Shown: positions 45,566 to 54,747, numbered from the stretch's first letter. The stretch: 64,000 nt of DNA from Alistipes sp. (GCA_017410165.1 JAFQRH010000022.1:1-64000), one strand, 5' to 3'. Notes: generated by a model from the letters alone, not told the origin. Numbers and translations: made by a program.

Positions 45566-48238
45566 ATGAGAAAATTTTGGGCATTGCTCGCCGTGATTGT
45601 TGTCTTGGCGGCGGGATGTACGAAAGATATAGCCGAGACGGGAACTATTGGTGTCGATCGTCTGCGGGTCCTAATCTCCGAGTGTGAGGGGCGGGTGCAG
45701 TTGGAGGATGGTATCAAGCCGGTGTGGACCGAGGGTGATGCTGTCTCGATTTTCAACCGCTCGACGGCCAACGAGTGTTGGATGTTTGTCGGCAAGACGG
45801 GCGCAACGGATGGCGTATTGGCTCGTGGCGAGACGCTCACGGGTGCGCCGACCGACTACATTGTCGGCATCTATCCGTACGATAGCGACCACGAGTTGGA
45901 CGATGATTTGTTGTGGGTGACAATTCCCGACACGCAGACCTACTCGAAGAATAGTTATGGCGTGGGCGATAATGTGATGATTGCCTACGGCGCGACCGAG
46001 AATCTTACGTTCCGCAATCTGTTCGGTTGGCTGAAACTGCAACTTACGGGCGAGGGCTTTGTGCGTAAGATTGTCTTCGAGGGTAATGGCGACGAGCCGC
46101 TGACGGGTTTATCGTTGGTCGATCCGCTCTCGTTGGACTATGCGTTAGACGATGATGCGGGCAAGGTGCTGACGCTCGATTGTGGCGATGGCGTGGAACT
46201 CTCCGATGCTACGACGTCGTTCTTTATCGGCTTGTTGCCGCAGACCTTCTCGAATGGCTTCAAGGTTACGATCTCCTTCAAGGATGGCTCGACGCTGACC
46301 AAGACCACCGAGAAGAGTATCGATGTGCGTCGCAACCATATTGTGCCGATGGCGGCGCATAAGTTAGGCGAGCGCTCCGACCGTGAGGCGTTGATTGCTC
46401 TGTATAAGGCGACGGATGGCGATAATTGGGCGACGAATACCAATTGGTGTAGCGATGCTCCGCTCAACGAGTGGTATGGCGTTTCGATGAGCAGGGGTCG
46501 TGTAAGTCAGTTGAATCTGCTCGGCAATAAATTGGTCGGCACGCTGCCGGTCGAATTGGGCAATCTGACCGAGTTGCAGTACCTGAGTCTCGGCAGTAAC
46601 TCTATCAGCGGAACGATTCCGCAGGAGTGTGGCAACCTGACAAAACTCGTGATGTTGGGCCTGTACTCGAATCAGCTCTCGGGCGATATCCCGACGTCGT
46701 TGCACAAAATTCCGGCGTGGAAATATACGTGGGGCTACACGACATACTACAACCGCTTCAATAAGACAAAACTCTACGCCTGCGGCATAACGGCTCCCGA
46801 CATTTCGGTTAAGGATTTGGATGGCGCGCAACTGACGCTCAACGCTACGGAGTACGCCAAGCATAAATATACGGCACTATTCCAGTGGCGCTCCGATTCC
46901 GATCCGGACTTTATGCAGCAGTTGGTGAAACTCTATGCACGCTATCGCGCTTACGGCTTCGAGGTGGTAGGGTGGTCGGATAGTGCGCTTGCCGATATGC
47001 AGACGACGATTACGAAGTACGGTGTCGAGTGGCGCAACTTCCAGGTCTCGAATAGCAACGCATTGTCGCAGTACAACTCGAAATACTATCCGGTCGGTCT
47101 GTTCCCGTGCATCAACGTCTTCGACGAGCAGGGCCGACTTGTGTTCAGCGACTGTGTGGAGAGCCGAGGTAACCTCTCGTCGCAACTCAAAACGTGGCTC
47201 GGCGAGGGTGATGTGGAGGAGAAATATGCCTCGACCGACTACTCGGCCGATGGCGACGTGAAGACCCTGCAACGCGCTTCGAAGGGCAACGGTATTGATG
47301 TTATCCTGATGGGTGACGGCTTCTCCGACCGTCAGATTGCGAACGGTACGTACGACGCGGTGATGAATAAGGCGGTCAATGCGCTGTTCAGTATGGAGCC
47401 ATACACCACCTTCCGCTCACTCTTTAACGTCTATTCGGTGAAGGTCGTATCCAAACACGAGGGCTACGACGAGGGTAACGATACGGCACTCGATGGCTAT
47501 TTCGGCGAATATACCGAGGTCGGTGGCGATGATAACACCTGCTTCGATTATGCAGAGTATGCGGTGGCAAGCAACCGTATAAACGAGTCGCTGATTATCG
47601 TGATGATGAATCGCGAGTACTATGCCGGCACCTGCTATATGTACTATCCTTCGACGGGCGACTACGGCTCGGGTCCATCCATTGCGTACTTCCCGCTCGG
47701 AACTGACGACGAGATGTTTGCCGAGTTGTTGCTGCACGAGGCGGGCGGTCACGGTTTCGCCAAACTCGACGACGAGTATGCCTACGAAGAGTATGGTCGC
47801 ATTCCTGACGAGGAGATTAGCGACCGCGCAACCTTGGAGGCGTATGGCTGGTGGAAGAATACCGATACGGAGAGCAGCCGCAAGCGGGTTAAGTGGGCGA
47901 AGTTCCTGTCCGATACACGCTATGCGTACGACGGTTTGGGCGTCTATGAGGGTGCTTCGACATATTGGACCGGTGTCTATCGTCCAACATATAACAGTAT
48001 TATGAACGATAATACGGATGGCTTCAATGCTCCGTCGCGCGAGGCGATATACTACCGCATCCACAAACTCGCATACGGCTCATCGTGGTCGTATGACTAC
48101 GAGACATTCGTCACGTACGATGCCGTGAATCGCAAAACATCGGCATCGGCCGTTGCAACCACACCGAAACGTCGTCACGATTTTGTGCCGTTGGCTCGCC
48201 CGAGAGTTGTGCGTCGTTCGTGGCAGGATGCGCGATAG
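45566..48238 (+). CDS. Lipoprotein with fimbrillin-like, leucine-rich, thioredoxin-like and M64 peptidase domains
   Basis: 890 residues. The lipobox is AAGC. The N-terminal about 270 residues resemble the fimbrillin-like modules of the neighbouring lipoprotein ('PVWTEGDAVSIFN', 'FFIGLLPQTFSNGFKVTI'). About 270-390 is a plant-type leucine-rich repeat block ('LTELQYLSLGSNSISGTIPQE'). About 400-540 looks like a TlpA/AhpC fold without CxxC ('LFQWRSDSDPDFMQQLV'). The C-terminal about 330 residues are an M64 peptidase with HEAGGHGFAKLDDEY. The metal motif reads HExxxH, one residue longer than HExxH. The start is ATG at 45566. Secreted protease of unknown substrate. Confidence 0.85.
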   Translation: MRKFWALLAVIVVLAAGCTKDIAETGTIGVDRLRVLISECEGRVQLEDGIKPVWTEGDAVSIFNRSTANECWMFVGKTGATDGVLARGETLTGAPTDYIVGIYPYDSDHELDDDLLWVTIPDTQTYSKNSYGVGDNVMIAYGATENLTFRNLFGWLKLQLTGEGFVRKIVFEGNGDEPLTGLSLVDPLSLDYALDDDAGKVLTLDCGDGVELSDATTSFFIGLLPQTFSNGFKVTISFKDGSTLTKTTEKSIDVRRNHIVPMAAHKLGERSDREALIALYKATDGDNWATNTNWCSDAPLNEWYGVSMSRGRVSQLNLLGNKLVGTLPVELGNLTELQYLSLGSNSISGTIPQECGNLTKLVMLGLYSNQLSGDIPTSLHKIPAWKYTWGYTTYYNRFNKTKLYACGITAPDISVKDLDGAQLTLNATEYAKHKYTALFQWRSDSDPDFMQQLVKLYARYRAYGFEVVGWSDSALADMQTTITKYGVEWRNFQVSNSNALSQYNSKYYPVGLFPCINVFDEQGRLVFSDCVESRGNLSSQLKTWLGEGDVEEKYASTDYSADGDVKTLQRASKGNGIDVILMGDGFSDRQIANGTYDAVMNKAVNALFSMEPYTTFRSLFNVYSVKVVSKHEGYDEGNDTALDGYFGEYTEVGGDDNTCFDYAEYAVASNRINESLIIVMMNREYYAGTCYMYYPSTGDYGSGPSIAYFPLGTDDEMFAELLLHEAGGHGFAKLDDEYAYEEYGRIPDEEISDRATLEAYGWWKNTDTESSRKRVKWAKFLSDTRYAYDGLGVYEGASTYWTGVYRPTYNSIMNDNTDGFNAPSREAIYYRIHKLAYGSSWSYDYETFVTYDAVNRKTSASAVATTPKRRHDFVPLARPRVVRRSWQDAR

Positions 48239-48260
48239 AGGCGTTTTTCGGCGGTATTTA

Positions 48261-48292
48261 TTTGTTTTTTGCCAATATTTGGAGTAAATTTG
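48261..48292 (+). promoter_or_regulatory. Promoter of the cold-shock gene
   Basis: TTTG (48261-48264), 20 bases, TAAATTTG (48285-48292), 29 bases before the start codon. Confidence 0.6.
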
Positions 48293-48321
48293 TGTAGTGA
48301 AACATCAAGCACATTAGGATT

Positions 48322-48534
48322 ATGGTAGGAAAAGTAAAATGGTTCGATAGCAAGAAGGGTTACGGCTTTATTTTGAACGACGAGGGCGACGAGATCTTTG
48401 TGCATTTTACAGCCATCATCAAGGAGGGCTTCAAGGCACTCACCGAGGGTCAGCAGGTCGAGTACGAGATTGGCGAGGGTGCAAAGGGCAGACAAGCCGT
48501 CGATGTGAAAGTTGTCGAGCGCAATAAAGAATAG
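48322..48534 (+). CDS. Cold-shock domain protein (CspA family)
   Basis: A 70-residue single OB-fold RNA/DNA chaperone. RNP1 'KGYGFI' (the family K-G-[FY]-G-F-I) and RNP2-like 'EIFVHFTAI' are intact, and the N-terminus 'MVGKVKWFDSKKGYGF' is typical. It has its own promoter and lies between the M64 gene and tRNA-Pro(CGG). Confidence 0.95.
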   Translation: MVGKVKWFDSKKGYGFILNDEGDEIFVHFTAIIKEGFKALTEGQQVEYEIGEGAKGRQAVDVKVVERNKE

Positions 48535-48634
48535 TGGGGCGTAGGTGCAAAAAGTGTGCTATCTTCCGCAGGAACTTCACTTTTTTTGAACAACGTAACA
48601 AAAAAAGCATTATATTTGCACTCGCAAAACGATT

Positions 48635-48709
48635 CGGGGTGTAGCGCAGTCCGGTTAGCGCGCCAGCTTCGGGAGTTGGAGGTCGCTGGTTCGAATCCAG
48701 TCTCCCCGA
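48635..48709 (+). tRNA. tRNA-Pro (anticodon CGG)
   Basis: A 75-base cloverleaf. The anticodon loop TTCGGGA gives CGG with G37. The T-loop is TTCGAATCC. The acceptor stem CGGGGTG/CTCCCCG has one T-T mismatch at the sixth pair. Its first 27 bases and about 19 bases of 5' flank are identical to those of tRNA-Pro(TGG) at 45313-45387, which points away from it, so the two probably arose by duplication. A -7 box TATATTTG is at 48611-48618. Confidence 0.9.
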
Positions 48710-49077
48710 CACGTGGAAAAAGATTGCAAACGACAGAGTTTTTTGGCTCTGTCGTTTTTTTTGTGCTGTCAGTGCGACGAACAAGTGTGAACAAGTTCCC
48801 ACACGTCGCTCTGCCACCCCAAAGCCGAGCCGTTGGCTCGCCCTGCAATCTTTTTATGGTGAGGTTGTATTCTTTAATATATGGTTGCGAGGATAGAATA
48901 TGTTTATTTTTTAGTGGTATCCTCGCGAGGGCTTCGCCCTTCGAATCCGATACCCCTACACGTTGAAAAAGATTGCAAACGACAGAGTTTTTTGCTCTGT
49001 CGTTTTTTTGTGCTGTCAGTGCGACGAACAAGTGTGAACAAGTTCCCACACGTCGCTCTGCCACCCCAAAGCCGAGC
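48690..49077 (+). repeat. Repeat complex downstream of tRNA-Pro(CGG)
   Basis: The block TTCGAATCC, acceptor-like C run, GAAAAAGATTGCAAACGACAGAG and terminator hairpin occurs at 48690-48762, overlapping the tRNA, and again from 48940. Each is followed by the same about 90-base structured segment (48763-48832 and 49011-49077). Between the copies lies a segment with the GCGAGGATA/TATCCTCGC inverted repeat and a GGGCTTCGCCC hairpin. The whole is the inverted counterpart of 45017-45312. Confidence 0.7.
48730..48762 (+). terminator. Terminator of tRNA-Pro(CGG)
   Basis: ACGACAGAG (48730-48738) pairs with CTCTGTCGT (48747-48755), followed by T8. A second copy of the hairpin is at about 48979-49009. 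Confidence 0.8.
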
Positions 49078-49360
49078 CCCCCCCCTCCCACAATGGTTTG
49101 AGTATCGAAAACGATACCCAAATAGATATAAGAGTTTCTCGGTGGCTCCCTCGCCTGTATCTTAAAACATAGTTGGCTTAACTCCTATTTGGTCGCGGAA
49201 AATCACACGTGCAGTTTGAGTAACCACAAAAAAATGACAATCTGCAAATTGTGAATGCTTTGTTTTTTGACTTTTCATATGCGATTTTTGGTTTTAGAGT
49301 TGGCAATCTCTGCTTCTTTGCTTATTTTTGTATGAAGAAATACCTAAAACTAAACCAAAT
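49078..49360. other. Gap before the rhamnosidase gene
   Basis: The gap starts in a C9 run (49077-49085) that marks the end of the tRNA-associated repeat. The rest is ordinary A/T-rich non-coding sequence, with a consensus promoter at 49300-49330. I see no gene here. Confidence 0.5.
49300..49330 (+). promoter_or_regulatory. Promoter of the rhamnosidase gene
   Basis: TTG (49300-49302), 20 bases, TATTTTTG (49323-49330), 30 bases before the start at 49361. Confidence 0.6.
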
Positions 49361-52060
49361 ATGAAACGTATTTTATTACTTCTTGCGCTCGTCTTCCCGC
49401 TTGCGGCATTTGCACAAGTCGAGGTATCGAATCTGCGCGTCAATCGTTTGGCCCATCCGATGGGCATCTCTTCCGAGCAGCAGCCGGTATTGAGTTGGAT
49501 ATGCTCGTCGCCGGTCAAAAACTCTGTTCAAACCGCCTATGAGGTTGTCGTAACGTCGAGCGGCAAAAAGGTGTGGAGCAGTGGTAAAGTGGCATCCGAC
49601 AATTCGACTTTTGTCGTGTGCGACCTCGCGCTTACGCCCGACACTCGTTACGATTGGAGCGTGCGCGTGTGGGATAATCACGGTAAGGTGTCGAAGCGCA
49701 GTTATTCGTTTTGGCATACCGGCCTGCGTGCCGAGGATTGGCAGGCAAAGTGGATTGGCGTAGAGAGCGAGACTCCTCTGCCGATTCACTTGCGTACGGA
49801 TGCTGCGAAGGTTACCAAAAAGGTGCGTCGCGCAACGGCTTACATTACGGCTCACGGTATCTACGAGGCGTATATCAACGGCAAGCGCGTCGGTGATAAG
49901 CAACTCACTCCGGGCTGGACATCGTACAAGAAACATATTCAATATCAGGCCTTTGATGTGACGAGTCTGCTTGTCGGTGGTGCTAATACCATCGCAGCGG
50001 TTGTGACGCCGGGTTGGTACTCGGGCAGCATCAATTATGGAAAGGTCGAGAAGCGTTACTACTATGGAAAGGATGTGGCTCTGTTGATGCAGATTAATAT
50101 CGAGTACACGGATGGTACGCGTGCGACGATTTGCACCGATGGCGAGTGGAAAATCGCTTCGGCGGATGCCAAGCACGACGGCGTTGTGTTTGCCAACATC
50201 TACGATGGCGAGACCATTGATGCCCGTCTTCGCGATGCGGCGTGGACAACGAAGCAATACAATGCCGATAAGTGGTCGGCAGTATCGGTGCTTGATAAAT
50301 TCTCGACCAAGAATATCATCCCGACGGTGAACGAGCCGGTTATAATCAACGAGCCGATTAAGCCGGTGAAATATATCGTTACGCCAAAGGGCGAGAAGGT
50401 CATCGACTTCGGTCAGAATATCGTCGGTTGGGAGCGTGTTCGTCTGCAAGGCAAGAGCGGTGACACGGTGCGCATCAAGCACGCCGAGGTGTTGGACGAC
50501 AAAGGCAACTTCTACACGATTAACCTGCGCCGTGCAAAGGCAACGAGTACCTATATTTTGAGCGGTGGCGAGGATTATTTCGAGCCGCGTCACACCTTCT
50601 ATGGCTTCCGCTATTTGAAGGTGGAGGGTGTCGAGGGCGACCTTAATTTGGAGGATTTCGAGATTGTTCCCGTATGGTCGGGCTTCGATAATGTTGGCTC
50701 GTTCTCTTGCTCGAACGATGTCATTAACCAACTGCAAAGCAACATCTGGTGGGGTTTCCACGACAACTTTGTGGATGTGCCTACCGACTGCCCGCAGCGT
50801 GACGAGCGTCTGGGTTGGACGGGTGATGCACAGGTATTCTTCCGTACGGCTTCGTTCCTCGGTCGAGTGGATACCTTCTTCCGTAAATATCTCGCCGATT
50901 TGGCTGTCGATCAGCGTCCTGACGGCGGTGTGCCACGTGTGATTCCTGATACGTTCCCGAATGAATCGAATCGTGTAGGTGCTGTTGGTTGGGCAGATGC
51001 TGCGACCATCATCCCGTGGGATCACTATATGGCGTATGGCGACAAGTCGATTCTCGCAACGCAGTATAATAGTATGAAGGCGTGGGTTGATTACGTCATT
51101 GCGAAGAGCGAGCCACGCGGTTGGTTGTGGAACGACGACTTTGCAAAACATTACGGCGACTGGCTCTTCTGGACGAAGGATAACGACCGTGACGGTCAGG
51201 CGGCTGTTACGAACAAATTCCTGATTTGTCAGTGCTTCTTTGCCAACTCGGCTGATATTATGGCACGTGCCGCTCGTTTGTTGAATCGTACGGAGGACGC
51301 TGCATACTACGAGGGTGTTGCAGCAAAGGTGCGCGAGGCGTATATGAACGAGTACGTTACACCGAACGGTTTGGTTTCGTCCGACACGCAGACGGCTTAC
51401 GTTTTGGCTCTGCATTTCAATATGTTGCCGGAGCATTTGCGCGGACAGGCAGTCGATCGTCTTGTCAATAATATTAAGCGATACAAGAACCATATCACCA
51501 CCGGTTTCCTCGGTACGCCTTACATCTGTAACGTGCTGACCGACAACGGTCGTAGCGATGTTGCTTACACGCTGTTGATGCAGAAGACCTGCCCAAGTTG
51601 GATCTATCCGATTTCGATGGGTGCAACCACTATTTGGGAGCGTTGGGATAGCATCCGTCCGGGTGGTAAGATTCCGAACAACGGTATGAACTCGTTCAAC
51701 CACTATTCGTATGGTGCAATCGGCGATTGGTTGTATCGTAGTGCGGTCGGTATCCGCGAGGAGACTCCGGGTTATAAGACCATCACGATTCGTCCTCACA
51801 CGGGCGGCGACTTCGAAAATATGTCGGCTGCAACACTGACTCCGTATGGTCGTGTATCGGCTGCGTGGACAGCAAAGGAGAACGTGTTGCGTACGCTCGA
51901 CGTAGAGATTCCGTTCAATACGACGGCAAAGGTCTATGTTCCGGCAGAGTCGGTTGAGGCCGTTGCGTGCGACGATGCTTCGGTGAAGGCGGTCGGTATT
52001 GCTGACGGATATGTCGAGTTCCAAGTTGGTAGCGGTCGCTATTGCTTCACGGTTAAGTAG
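49361..52060 (+). CDS. Alpha-L-rhamnosidase, glycoside hydrolase family 78
   Basis: A secreted 899-residue enzyme expected to release terminal alpha-L-rhamnose from plant or microbial glycans by inversion. A signal peptide (about 1-18, ending AAFAQ) precedes an Ig-like N-terminal domain ('VSNLRVNRLAHPMGI'). A jelly-roll carbohydrate-binding domain ('ITAHGIYEAYINGKRVGD') leads to the (alpha/alpha)6 catalytic domain. The GH78 signature 'DCPQRDERLGWTGDAQVF' supplies the acidic residues. No SusC/SusD genes flank it, so it is not in a classical polysaccharide locus here. Confidence 0.93.
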   Translation: MKRILLLLALVFPLAAFAQVEVSNLRVNRLAHPMGISSEQQPVLSWICSSPVKNSVQTAYEVVVTSSGKKVWSSGKVASDNSTFVVCDLALTPDTRYDWSVRVWDNHGKVSKRSYSFWHTGLRAEDWQAKWIGVESETPLPIHLRTDAAKVTKKVRRATAYITAHGIYEAYINGKRVGDKQLTPGWTSYKKHIQYQAFDVTSLLVGGANTIAAVVTPGWYSGSINYGKVEKRYYYGKDVALLMQINIEYTDGTRATICTDGEWKIASADAKHDGVVFANIYDGETIDARLRDAAWTTKQYNADKWSAVSVLDKFSTKNIIPTVNEPVIINEPIKPVKYIVTPKGEKVIDFGQNIVGWERVRLQGKSGDTVRIKHAEVLDDKGNFYTINLRRAKATSTYILSGGEDYFEPRHTFYGFRYLKVEGVEGDLNLEDFEIVPVWSGFDNVGSFSCSNDVINQLQSNIWWGFHDNFVDVPTDCPQRDERLGWTGDAQVFFRTASFLGRVDTFFRKYLADLAVDQRPDGGVPRVIPDTFPNESNRVGAVGWADAATIIPWDHYMAYGDKSILATQYNSMKAWVDYVIAKSEPRGWLWNDDFAKHYGDWLFWTKDNDRDGQAAVTNKFLICQCFFANSADIMARAARLLNRTEDAAYYEGVAAKVREAYMNEYVTPNGLVSSDTQTAYVLALHFNMLPEHLRGQAVDRLVNNIKRYKNHITTGFLGTPYICNVLTDNGRSDVAYTLLMQKTCPSWIYPISMGATTIWERWDSIRPGGKIPNNGMNSFNHYSYGAIGDWLYRSAVGIREETPGYKTITIRPHTGGDFENMSAATLTPYGRVSAAWTAKENVLRTLDVEIPFNTTAKVYVPAESVEAVACDDASVKAVGIADGYVEFQVGSGRYCFTVK

Positions 52061-52080
52061 CGTGTAAATACCCTCCCTTT

Positions 52081-52125
52081 CGGAGCCGTTCGGACGAGTT
52101 GAGTGCCGAGCGGCTCCGTTGTTTT
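52081..52125 (+). terminator. Terminator of the rhamnosidase gene
   Basis: CGGAGCCG (52081-52088) pairs with CGGCTCCG (52111-52118), with an extra TCGG/CCGA inner stem, followed by TTGTTTT. Confidence 0.75.
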
Positions 52126-52144
52126 GTGTGGTTGTGGGCGATGG

Positions 52145-52701
52145 CTATCGTGGGGATATAGTCGCTTCGACAAGATGAGTGGCTCGCAACTGATGGAGTA
52201 GAATCGAGAGGAATGTGCTGCCTGCGAAGGCGTAAATCAGGTATGTGAGTTCAAATTTACGCACACCCTCCAATGTCGGATAGAGCGAAAACTCGAAACC
52301 GAGTACGGCCCTCTCTTGCGTCTTGAAAAAGTGATACAAATCGTTGCATAAACAGTTTCCCAAGTTGCCGCACGGCGCAATTGTTGTCATATTGTCCATC
52401 AGCACGGTAGCGGGTAGTGTAATGTTGAGAAATTGTCGCAACTCGTCTGCACAGTACTCTGCCGAGATTTCGTCGTACGTGTGATTGCCCTCCGGAATGT
52501 TTATCTCCATATACCCCCTTTGCAGATGTAGAATACATCTCCTCTCTGCAACATAATGCATTCGTTGCCGTGCTTGATGTATTTACGACCGTTCAATACA
52601 CAGCCGATGACCAAATTTTGTAATGAGTGTTGGTGGCTTGATTCCGTAAATTCGGTTGTTAGCACAAATCCCAATTCCGAGCGATTCGATGTTGTCTTCA
52701 T
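52145..52701 (-). pseudogene. AraC/ExsA-like regulator, frameshifted and truncated
   Basis: Two overlapping frames encode one protein. Residues 1-66 (from ATG at 52701) end 'GDVFYICKGG' and then hit a stop. The next frame continues 'YMEINIPEGNHTYDEIS' to 52145. Adding one base to a G5 run near 52513-52517 would join them into about 185 residues resembling the N-terminal sensing domain of Bacteroidales ExsA-like AraC regulators. The C-terminal helix-turn-helix domain is missing altogether, so the gene is also truncated. The remnant is most likely inactive. Confidence 0.72.
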
Positions 52702-52875
52702 AGTGTGTTACTATTATTATTTCTGCTGTGTAAAAATATAAATATTACAATAAAATATTGTAATTTACTATAAAAAATTATCAACATTTTTTACCACAAC
52801 CTTTTTATGAGGTGTTGTTTTACCTGGTTTTCTGTGCGGTTTTATCTTTGTAACTTGCTGAACGTAAAACAATAA
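52702..52875. other. AT-rich gap upstream of the AraC remnant
   Basis: A/T-rich non-coding DNA between the broken AraC gene and the terminator of the sirtuin gene. No gene or clear promoter recognised. Confidence 0.4.
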
Positions 52876-52904
52876 CGGCTGTGAGAGGGTGTTTCTCACA
52901 GCCG
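52876..52904. terminator. Terminator of the sirtuin gene
   Basis: CGGCTGTGAGA pairs with TCTCACAGCCG. On the minus strand it is followed by TTATTGTTTT. It lies 21 bases beyond the sirtuin stop. Confidence 0.7.
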
Positions 52905-52924
52905 CTTGTATGCGCTCTGTATTT

Positions 52925-53632
52925 TTATCGTTCGAGATACTCTTTTTTGAGGATTTCCACCAATTTCGGCATTCCGACGGCGGAACGCTCCTTGATGTGC
53001 GTAATCGGATTGCGCACGAAAGCGAGTTTTGGCTCGGCGGGGTCTATCAGGTAAATCGGCACTTTGCTGTCGCGCACGTACCCCGTAAGCGATGCCGCAG
53101 GATATACCGCCAATGAGGTACCTACGACAATCAGTATGTCGGCCTGCGCGACGATGGCTGCCGCTGTCTCGAACATCGGTACCGCCTCGCCAAAAAAGAC
53201 GATGTATGGCCGCAAAAGCGAGCCGTCGGGAGCCGTGTCCGTCAGATGCTGCTCCCAGCCCTCGATATCGACTACAAGGTCGGGATTTGTCGTGCTGCGC
53301 AACTTCATAAGTTCGCCGTGCAGATGGGTTACGCGGGTCGAGCCGGCCCTCTCGTGCAGATTGTCCACATTTTGTGTAACAACCTCTACATCAAACCATT
53401 TTTCTAACTCCGCAATGGCGTAATGTCCGGCGTTAGGACTCTTCTCGAAGAGCTCTTTGCGACGCTTGTTGTAGAACTCGATGACCGTCGCTCGGTCGCG
53501 CACGAGCGCCTCGGGCGTACATACGTCCTCGATGCGATACGATGCCCACAATCCGTCCGAATCGCGGAACGTCGCAATTCCGCTATCGGCCGACACTCCG
53601 GCACCCGTAAATACTACGATTTTTGGTCGCAT
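52925..53632 (-). CDS. NAD-dependent protein deacylase (sirtuin) without zinc cysteines
   Basis: It removes acyl groups from lysine using NAD+. The 235-residue Rossmann core has 'GAGVSADSGIATFRD' (10-24), QNVD (87-90) and the catalytic His105 in 'VTHLHGEL'. The four-Cys zinc ribbon that normally follows HGEL is absent; the segment reads 'MKLRSTTNPDLVVDIEGWEQ' with no Cys. It starts 5 bases after the meaB stop, so the two genes are co-transcribed. Confidence 0.9.
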   Translation of the reverse strand: MRPKIVVFTGAGVSADSGIATFRDSDGLWASYRIEDVCTPEALVRDRATVIEFYNKRRKELFEKSPNAGHYAIAELEKWFDVEVVTQNVDNLHERAGSTRVTHLHGELMKLRSTTNPDLVVDIEGWEQHLTDTAPDGSLLRPYIVFFGEAVPMFETAAAIVAQADILIVVGTSLAVYPAASLTGYVRDSKVPIYLIDPAEPKLAFVRNPITHIKERSAVGMPKLVEILKKEYLER

Positions 53633-53637
53633 CGCTT

Positions 53638-54747
53638 TTATCTCTTAAAATAGATATCCAACAACTCTTTGGCGGCGATGAACGAACTGAGGCGAGCCGA
53701 GAGTACGCGCTGCTCGACATCGGCGATGCGGCTCTCGATTTCGGGGTTGAGGTAGAAACTGCTCTTCAACGCCTCGTTGATGCTCTCGTACATCCAATAT
53801 TTATTCTGCTCGTTGCGGTGATGCTCGAAATAGCCGTTGCGCTTGATGTGCTCCAAGTACTCTTCGATGCCCTTCCACACCTCCTCCAAACCGGTTTTTT
53901 CGACCGACGAGCAGGTATATACCTTCGCGCTCCAACCCGATGCCGGCAGAGGGAACAGATGCAGTGCATTCTGATACTGCACCTTTGCCAAATTCGCCTT
54001 GTGGACATTCTCGCCATCGGCTTTGGTGATGACCATAATGTCGGCCATCTCCATAATTCCGCGCTTGATGCCCTGCAACTCGTCGCCTGCGCCCGAAATC
54101 TGCAACATCATAAACATATCAACCATCGAGTGCACAGCGGTCTCGGATTGACCTACGCCGACCGTCTCGATGAAGATGACGTCGAAGCCCGCCGCCTCGC
54201 AAAGCACGATTGTCTCGCGCGTCTTACGCGCCACACCGCCGAGCGAGCCCGCCGATGGGGAAGGGCGGATAAATACGTCCGGATTGTGGCAGATGCTCTC
54301 CATACGGGTCTTGTCACCGAGAATCGAACCTCCACTGCGCTCCGACGATGGGTCGATTGCCAACACCGCCAACTTGTGGTGCATCGCCGTAACCATATTG
54401 CCGACCGCCTCGATAAAGGTCGATTTTCCGGCTCCCGGTACGCCAGTGATGCCGATTCTCACCGAACGACCTGCGTGTGGCAGACATCGCTCGATAATCT
54501 CTTGCGCTTGTGCGTAGTTGTCCGGATTGTTGCTCTCGATGAGCGTTATCGCCTGCGAGAGAATCGTGATATTGCCGTCGAGAATGCCCTGAACATACTC
54601 GTCGGTTGTAAGCACACGCTTGCGTTTGCGCACAAAGTAGGGATTGACCATCGGCTGGTCGGAAACGCCCTCCGTGACATTCAATGCACTGTCGTGATGC
54701 GTGTCGAGATACTCTTTTTCGTAGTGGTCTATTTTCGTGAACGACAT
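53638..54747 (-). CDS. meaB: Methylmalonyl-CoA mutase-associated GTPase MeaB
   Basis: A G3E-family P-loop GTPase that loads and protects the B12 cofactor of methylmalonyl-CoA mutase. The 369-residue protein has the P-loop GVPGAGKST (102-110), 'VLAIDPSSERSGGSILGDKTRM' and 'ITKADGEN'. It fits the methylmalonyl-CoA decarboxylase operon at 59-63 kb; the mutase itself is not in the window. Its start overlaps the end of the thioredoxin-like gene by 19 bases. Confidence 0.94.
   Translation of the reverse strand: MSFTKIDHYEKEYLDTHHDSALNVTEGVSDQPMVNPYFVRKRKRVLTTDEYVQGILDGNITILSQAITLIESNNPDNYAQAQEIIERCLPHAGRSVRIGITGVPGAGKSTFIEAVGNMVTAMHHKLAVLAIDPSSERSGGSILGDKTRMESICHNPDVFIRPSPSAGSLGGVARKTRETIVLCEAAGFDVIFIETVGVGQSETAVHSMVDMFMMLQISGAGDELQGIKRGIMEMADIMVITKADGENVHKANLAKVQYQNALHLFPLPASGWSAKVYTCSSVEKTGLEEVWKGIEEYLEHIKRNGYFEHHRNEQNKYWMYESINEALKSSFYLNPEIESRIADVEQRVLSARLSSFIAAKELLDIYFKR

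Noticed and set aside
47735-47785. HEAGGH in the M64 domain considered as an insertion error.
   Set aside because: The extra residue keeps the frame, the flanking DEY is intact, and I recall similar motifs in Bacteroides M64 proteins.
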